Shown here: in pieces, positions 39,401-48,400 of the stretch
Layout of the letters: each line of letters opens with the position of its first letter
Position numbering within the stretch: position 1 is the first letter of the stretch
Origin: Cyclina sinensis
Taxonomy: Eukaryota; Mollusca; Bivalvia; Venerida; Veneridae
DNA: 64,000 bases
NCBI GenBank assembly: GCA_012932295.1
Contig: JAAONU010000016.1
Location: 46,035,241 to 46,099,240, forward strand
Direction: 5' to 3'
Translations under genes and position numbers: made by a program
The notes under the pieces: model-generated
Seen by the model: only the letters and a program-made list of their open reading frames with translations
Database searches by the model: none
Told to the model about the DNA's origin: nothing

Positions 39401-42400
39401 CCCTAATCAGACCTACCTTGTTGATCTTTTGTGTTAGGTTTTCAGCTTTGGCTTTGTCCAGATTTGTTCGAGCACTGCTCAAGTCTGGGAACTGGAATTT
39501 TGTATATCACATGCGTATACCTGCGACAATCGTTTGCCATTTATCTTAGATTGCTTCATTCATTTCTTCACAGTAAAGGAAATACTTTATAAAACAATCT
39601 AGCAAAATACTTTTAAAAGAGTATACATGTACTTTATTCTGAACGCTTGTAGATACAAACTGCAAAAAAGGTCGACTGTCACTCCCGTGTTCGAATCCCA
39701 GCAAAGATATATATTGCCGTGATATCCCCGTTTCTCCTTTTGGTGTAACAGTTGTGTAACTGATTTATTCAAGAACGAACACTGATGTAAATGAATTGCT
39801 AACAGCAGCAGGATTGGCTGACAAAGTTCCAGTTTGCTTTGCCCATTTACGAAATCAGTATGTTCTCTTAAAAAGTTCAAAAAGTAGCAAAAAAAGTTTG
39901 CGGAGACCCTGCGCTATCGGATCACAGTAAATTTAGCAGTGTTCAACCTGTCATTTAGTGATTTTCATATTTACCAAATATTATGTTGCGCGGAAGTGAA
40001 AAGCAGACGATCACAAGTTTTACCCTGTTATAAATTACGAGTTTTGGATTACTTAGTTTGATAATTGAACATAATATTACAAAGTTAATTAATAACTTCA
40101 GACGTCATATTGGCCTTCCGCCTTCGGCCTCAGGCCAATATGACTGTCTTCAGCCCAATAACAAAGCCAATATGAATTCGACTAATTAATAACATTATAT
40201 TACAAAATATTATTCAGATGTCACACACCTATACCAAAGTCAAAATATATGTTGACAAGTTTAATTTTCATCTGTAAAAAATGAAGATAAAGATAGATAC
40301 GGCTGAAGTGTCATTATCCGCCGTAGCTCCGGCATAGTTCGGTCTATTGGTTGTCGAACAATTGCTGCAGTTGTTAAATATATCATCCAGTCCGGCCTTC
40401 ACGGCGGCTAGGGCTGTGCTTAGATCATTGACGGCGGTTTCCATTGCTGTCTTGTTGGACTCTACTGCTGATAACGCCGCATCAGCGCTGTCTAAACCTG
40501 CCATTCAAATTTATATTACATTACATTATATAACATTACATTATAAAGCATTACATTACATTATATTAAAATTTATTATATATAATTTATTATATTATAT
40601 CGTATCGTATCGTACCGTACCGTATCGTGTCGTGCCGTGCCGTGCCGTACCGTAGCCTAGCCTAGCATATCATATTATATCATATCATATAATACCATGA
40701 TATCATATCATATCCTATACGAAAGTTTCCTAAAGATACTAGAATTCTGAAATGTATTCTTTTTACACATACTATTATAGGGACAGAGTACTTTAAAACA
40801 GAAAAAAAGTTATTCACTCGTAGTGAAATTTTCAGATATTTCCTTGTCGTAACATTTTCTACAGTTATCTATAAACACAATATAAAATACCCTAGTCCTA
40901 GATATATTTCACTCCCGTTCATAGGTATTTAAAGCATGTTTACTTTTATAACTAATGTTTACGAACGTTGTGATATCGACAGGTGCATAATAGTGTCTCT
41001 CCGATGACATGTTCCTGGTAAACTTTAAAAATTAGTATTTCGTTGAACCGGTGATATCTGTAACTATTAACTTTTTCTCTTATGACTTTTGTACTGTCCC
41101 ATAAATAATTAATAGGGGTATTAATTGAAAACTCACTAACCGAATAACGAACAGTGTTTATCATGACGGCGCGGATACCGAGCAACACAAGGCCGGTGCT
41201 AGTGGCAGAGGAAAAACTTGCCAACAACATGGTAAATGATAAATTTTGATATCGAAACAACCTACAATAATTAACTAGTTATGTCTCACCCTAGAAATCC
41301 GACAGATAGAAATCCAGATGAAACGCTACTATCCTTTAATATTTCAATTTTATTTCTTAATAAGTTATACGACTCAGCCAAACGCCCTTGGAGAATAAGG
41401 TGATGCAAGGTCATACGTATATGTTGTAATAGAAATCACTCTGACCTGAAAATGTTTGCCGTCATTCGTCAGTCCAAAAACATAAATGACTTAAAATCCC
41501 AGTATCACAATGATTTTACTGACATAGAAAATTTAATCTACTGACAGATATCATTGTATCATGTTCTATTCACTCTAAAACACTGTTGACATCGGAGACA
41601 CTTTGGGTAAGGAAACTGTACTTGTTTCACACATGCGGAGCCATAAAGCACTCATATACAAACTTTGGTGCCTGTCTGAGAACGTTTCATTTCACTGATA
41701 TGCCTTATAAAGATATAAATGTTTGTCACATGTAAACATTCAACACGCGTTGATTGACATCGCGTATTTTTCTCGTTCAATGTATATATCATACAATACT
41801 GATGTCATGCGACGCAGAAATGATTTATTTTTACGTTCATATAACTCAAAATACCTGTTATCCTTGTTTACCAACAAAATTCGTAACGAAACTCCAATAT
41901 TTCACAAACTTTACTGAATTTACACAATCTTTCGACAGGTGCACTTTCCTTACCCCAAGTGTCTGTGTTTGACATATGTCTTTCTTTCGTATTCAAGTCT
42001 TTCCTCATGAAAAGACTTTCTTATTTTTTTCTTTGCAATATCACTGTCTAAAACCTGCACTATATTTCTAGTATGTTACTTGAATTAAAAAGCAAAGACA
42101 GGAATGATTTAGGAACAAATAAAGATCATTTCCGCAGGTCAAATACCTTTCTTGCTAAAATAAGAACTACTCGTAATTGTGATCCTGGGAATTTAAAAGG
42201 CAAATGTAAAAATAATCTTTACTGTGTGATAAGCCATAGGCTGTAGAAAGGACGTTGCTTATATTGGAGTTCTCTTTGATGTCATTCTTCAGTGGCAGTC
42301 CAACTAGGTACTCTATATCTATAAAAAAAATCAGGGTTTATAGAGACAATTTTTAGTATTTGTACTTCTTATAGACAATCATCATCATTTTATATATTGT

Positions 42401-45400
42401 TTATTCAGTCAGCAATTTGTACATATTTCTTTTACGGAATATAATCAGCATTTTGTCCTTCTATTGTCTGTAGGGAATATAATAACAATTTGTCCATGTA
42501 TTGCCTGTAGAAAGATAATCAGCATTTCGTCCATCTACTTTCTGTAGGAAATATTATCAGCACTTTGTCCACCTGTTGTCAATAGGGAAGATAATCAGCA
42601 TTTTGTATATCTTTTGTCTGTAGAGAAGATAATAAGCACGTTGTCCGTCTTTTGTCTGTAGAGAAGATAATAAGCATGTTGTCCGTCTATTGTATGTAGG
42701 GGAGATAATCAGCATTTTGTATATCTTTTGTCTGTAGAGAAGATAATAAGCATGTTGTCCGTCTTTTGTCTGTAGAGAAGATAATAAGCATGTTGTCCGT
42801 CTATTGTATGTAGGGGAGATAATAAGCATTTTGTCTGTCTATTGTCTGTAGGGAAGATAATAAGCATGTTGTCCGTCTATTGTATGTAGGGGAGATAATA
42901 AGCATGTTGTCCGTCTATTGTCTGTAGGGAAGATAATAAGCATGTTGTCCGTCTATTGTATGTAGGGAAGATAAAAAGCATGTTGTCCGTCTATTGTCTG
43001 TATGGAAGATAATAAGCATGTTGTCCGTCTATTGTCTGTAGTGAAGATAATAAGCATGTTGTCCGTCTATTGTATGTAGGGAAGATAAAAAGCATGTTGT
43101 CCGTCTATTGTCTGTATGGAAGATAATAAGCATGTTGTCCGTCTATTGTCTGTAAGGAAGATAATAAGCATAATAAGCATGTTGTCCGTCTATTGTCTGT
43201 AAGGAAGATAAAAAGCATGTTGTCCGTCTATTGTCTGTAGGGGAGATAATAAGCATGTTGTCCGTCTATTGTCTGTAGGGAAGATAATAAGCATGTTGTC
43301 CGTCTATTGTATGTAGGGGAGATAAAAAGCATGTTGTCCGTCTATTGTCTGTAGGGAAGATAAAAAGCATGTTGTCCGTCTATTGTATGTAGAGAAGATA
43401 ATAAGCATGTTGTCCGTCTACTGTATGTAGGGGAGATAATAAGCATTTTGTCTGTCTATTGTCTGTAGTGAAGATAATAAGCATGTTGTCCGTCTATTGT
43501 ATGTAGGGGAGATAATAAGCATGTTGTCCGTCTATTGTCTGTAGGGAAGATAATAAGCATGTTGTCCGTCTATTGTATGTAGGGAAGATAAAAAGCATGT
43601 TGTCCGTCTATTGTCTGTAAGGAAGATAATAAGCATGTTGTCCGTCTATTGTCTGTAAGGAAGATAATAAGCATAATAAGCATGTTGTCCGTCTATTGTC
43701 TGTAGCGGAGATAATAAGTATGTTGTCCGTCTATTGTCTGTAGGGAAGGTAATAACAATGTTGTTCGTCTATTGTATGTAGGGGAGATAATAAGCATGTT
43801 GTCCGTCTATTGTATGTAGGGAAGATAATAAGCATTTTGTCCGTCTATTGTATGTAGGGAAAATAATAAGCATTTTGTCCGTCTATTGTCTGTAGGGAAG
43901 ATAATAAGCATGTTGTCCGTCTATTGTCTGTAAGGAAGATAATAAGCATTTTGTCCGTCTATTGTATGTAGGAGAGATAATAAGCATTTTGTCCGTCTAT
44001 TGTCTGTAGGGAAGATAATAAGCATGTTGTCCGTCTATTGTATGTAGGGGAGATAATAAGCATGTTGTCCGTCTATTGACTGTAGGGGAGATAATAAGCA
44101 TGTTGTCCGTCTATTGTATGTAGGGGAGATAATAAGCATGTTGTCCGTCTATTGTATGTAGTGGAGATAATAAGCATGTTGTCCGTCTATTGTATGTAGG
44201 GAAGATAATAAGCATGTTGTCCGTCTATTGTATGTAGGGGAGATAATAAGCATGTTGTCCGTCTATTGTCTGTAGGGAAGATAATAAGCATGTTGTCCGT
44301 CTATTGTCTGTAGGGAAGATAATAAGCATGTTGTCCGTCTATTGTCTGTAGGGAAGATAATAAGCATAATAAGCATGTTGTCCGTCTATTGTATGTATGG
44401 GAGATAATAAGCATGTTCTCCGTCTATTGTCTGTAGGGAAGGTTATAAGCATGTTGTCCGTCTATTGTATGTAGGGGAGATAATTAGTATGTTGTCCGTC
44501 TATTGTATGTAGGGGAGATAATAAGCATGTTCTCCGTCTATTGTCTGTAGGGAAGGTTATAAGCATGTTGTCCGTCTATTGTATGTAGGGGAGATAATTA
44601 GCATGTTGTCCGTCTATTGTATGTAGGGGAGATAATAAGCATGTTGTCCGTCTATTGTATGTAGGGAAGATAATAAGCATTTTGTCCGTCTATTGTCTGT
44701 AGGGAAGATAATAAGCATGTTGTCCGTCTATTGTCTGTAGAGAAGATAATAAGCATTTTGTCCGTCTATTGTCTGTAGGGAAGATAATAAGCATTTTGTC
44801 CGTCCATTGTCGGTAGGGAAGATAATAAGCATGTTGTCCGTCTATTGTCTGTATGGAAGATAATAAGCATGTTCTCCGTCTATTGTCTGTAGGGAAGATA
44901 ATAAGCATTTTGTCCGTCTATTGTCTGTAGGGAAGATAATAAGCATGTTGTCCGTCTATTGTCTGTAGGGAAGATAATAAGCATGTTGTCCGTCTATTGT
45001 CTGTAGGGAAGATAATAAGCATGTTCTCCGTCTATTGTATGTAGGGAAAATAATAAGCATGTTCTCCGTCTATTGTCTGTAGGGAAGATAATAAGCATGT
45101 TGTCCGTCTATTGTATGTAGGGAAGATAATAAGCATGTTGTCCGTCTATTGTATGTAGGGAAGATAAGAAGCATGTTGTCCGTCTATTGTCTGAAGGGAA
45201 GATAATAAGCATGTTGTCCGTCTATTGTCTGTAGGGGAGATAATAAGCATGTTGTCCGTCTATTGTATGTAGTGAAGATAATAAGCATGTTGTCCGTCTA
45301 TTGTATGTAGGGGAGATAATAAGCATGTTGTCCGTCTATTGTATGTAGGGAAGATAATAAGCATGTTGTCCGTCTATTGTCTGTAGGGAAGATAATAAGC

Positions 45401-48400
45401 ATGTTGTCCGTCTATTGTATGTAGGGAAGATAAAAGCATGTTGTCCGTCTATTGTATGTAGGGAAGATAATAAGCATGTTGTCCGTCTATTGTCTGTAGG
45501 GAAGATACTCAGCATTTTGCCCAATTAGTGTCTGTAGGGACTATATTCAGTATTTTGTCCATCTATTGTCTGTATGGAAGGTGATTAGCATTTTTAACAT
45601 CCAATGCTGTTATATAGATAATAATACGCATCTATACTTAGAAAGGTCTTGATAGCTTCATTTTAGCAATCTGAGTTACATTTGTAAAAGGTATTTTTAG
45701 TAGTCCCTTGTACTTAGGTAGGACATCAGTCTCCAATTTCAGATGGTCCCCGGTTCAAACATTCCAGGATTCACAGGTTTTTCTTCATAAGTTTGTCCTC
45801 GCTGTGAATAATATTGAATTAGAACACTTTTCTTTGTCGGTCTTAGGTTGTATAAAACGTTTTATCTATTGCCAATTGCTCAAATTGCTTTCTGGACACG
45901 TGTTTCATATTTCATAAACTTATCAGTTATTAAGTTATACATGTTGTTTATGTCATTTCGTGTGAGGCAGTAGTAATTTTCAATAATTCTTTTCTGGTAT
46001 AAAGGTAATACAGAACTTACTGTCAAGGTCTCGATAAAGAGCTTTTTGGACAAATTCGAAGTTGTTGGTCACGATATGCGTGGCTTGCTGAAAAATTGAA
46101 ACATGCATATTTATACAACCCGACGGTTTTTCAACAGATCTGTTGTTTTCATCTATTTCATTACTAGCTTATGCTTAAACATACTTTAGCTACTGAATAG
46201 TTACCTAGATATAGGTTTACTTACCTACTACAAATTTGATTGAAGATGTGAACTGATAACCAATAAACGTGAAGGGTTCAATCGCAACATACATAGGTTT
46301 GCTGTCACTTCTTATGTTCTTATGAACATGAAAAAAGCCTTTAAACAAGCCATTCAATCATAAGGTAAGGGGAGGAAACTCTAACCTTGACTGTATTGTT
46401 GACGAAGGTTTTGACGTCATTGATGTTGTTCTCGGCTGTTTCCGGTATATTGTTCAGCGTGGTGGTCATGTTTTCATTGTTGATGTATATACATATAGTA
46501 CCCACACTTTATCAACAAAAAAGTAATTAAGTTAGTATCTGACTACATTAATAATTACAGATTGTATGTAAAAGCCAAACACATTCAAATATTCGGATCA
46601 GCCGCTATGTTCATGTGTTTCACATAGTATTTATTTGCATGATTCATGAAAACAAATATTTCATTTTTATGGAACAAGAAGTTTTGAAGAGTTTTGACAA
46701 GCACGATTCTAAGACTTAGGCAAGTTGTCGAAGCAGAAATAATATCCCTTTCGTTTTAAGCAATTACTTTTGCTTATACAAAATATTTAGCGTTCAATAA
46801 GTCATGTTTTTTATTAATCTCATTCGTGAGTCTCTACCTTCAACAATAACAGATGTTTACCATTTAGTGTAAAGGGATGTAACTGCTGTGCACACTTTAA
46901 ATAAAGTTAATTGTTGTTATTTCCCCTGCAATAAAACGACTATTATACTCACAACGCAAAAATTATCGATACAAATAGGATGCCGACGAATGTGTACTTC
47001 CGGCAGCCATTTTCGGCGTCCTTCAAGACTTGTTGCCTTTTCCCGCCACAATTCCCGCAAAGACGACAGCAACAGAAACAGCAGGCGATTAGCGGGAAAA
47101 TAAGGAAAAATAACACACCTGCGGCTACACATATTCCAAAGCCGATGAAATAGTTTATATACTGAAAAGGGAAAAAAGAGAACATTTTTTGTTGCTGAAG
47201 AAAACTAGTAACAAAAATTAAAAATATCAGGACATTGTCTTTATATTCTTTGGCAAATAGTTTCCTGTGGCTTGTGAATGAGTGACCACCTCGACAAAAT
47301 GCACACGAGGTATTCAAACACTTTAACAAGGTGTGGGATTACCTATATATTCTTTCTGTACCAACTTTTCTTAATATCTGGCGAATTGAATTCATGAAAC
47401 CTTTACATATAAGGTACACATTTAGTCATTCGGAATCTCTGAAACGTAAGGAGGCAATATGGACTTGACTAGATCATTTCCATGCCAACGATAGTCACGT
47501 GGTATTTTTATTCAATTTTGTTTACTGAAGCCTTGCAAACGACAAGATATTCAGATATAAATGATAGAGTGTTTTACAACTGAACTGATTTGTTTCACTC
47601 TGTTGCAGATTATCCGGCTAGATTTTTTTGCAGTAAAGATAACAACTCGGTCATTTTATGTGTAGCAAATTTCGACTAAAATCACAGGACATGGTTATAT
47701 CTTTCACTTCTCCTTTACTAACCGTAAAGCGAAATTTCAATTTAATCTAAATTCAAACAAAAGCAAGACAAATACGATATGCAATAAAAGTTGTTGATGA
47801 GGATTTGTTCAGATAGATATGTAGTGATGTTTTGTTATTCCGAAGCATGGCAGGGGCACAACAAAATTCTTAGAACCCGTGCTGCGGATTGGATCAATTC
47901 GTTCAGTAACAGGAATCAAACGAAGAAAAAAACCTGTCTTTTTATAAAAAAATATCTCAAACATGCAAACCTTAAACATTTTTTAAGGAATTAATTGGAT
48001 CTAATTTCGTCCACTATTCGTATCACTCACAAAGTCCCGTTTTATGGACTTCTTTAATGAATCAATTCTAAATTAATGCCGTTTCATAAATGACAAAGTG
48101 AAAAAATACCACATTGGTAGATTTATTACAAATGTATATGTAAATGTATATGTTAAGCCAGGTACTAATATGTGGATTTGGAAAATAGGATCTACTTTAT
48201 TTATATTTGATTTTTTGTTTATAAGAATTGATACATAAATCTGTACCTAGTCAGGGATTTGACTTATTATATAAGGAAAACTGAGTTAAAGCGGGTCAGT
48301 CATTTGGAATGGGCGTTTAACAGTCTTGTTATGTCGTGATATGTAATTCAGCTTTTATAGTCACGTTTTACAAACATACATCGTGCTGTACAAATGCAAT

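Noticed and set aside
41140..41260. Possible extra prominin exon on the minus strand ([14 protein letters not shown] reading)
   Set aside because: It needs a phase that neither exon 6 nor exon 7 supplies, its acceptor candidates shift it into stops, and exons 6 and 7 join directly with family-like spacing.
42400..45592. Minus-strand ORFs of 60-90 codons ([14 protein letters not shown] repeats)
   Set aside because: By-products of the 38-bp minisatellite.
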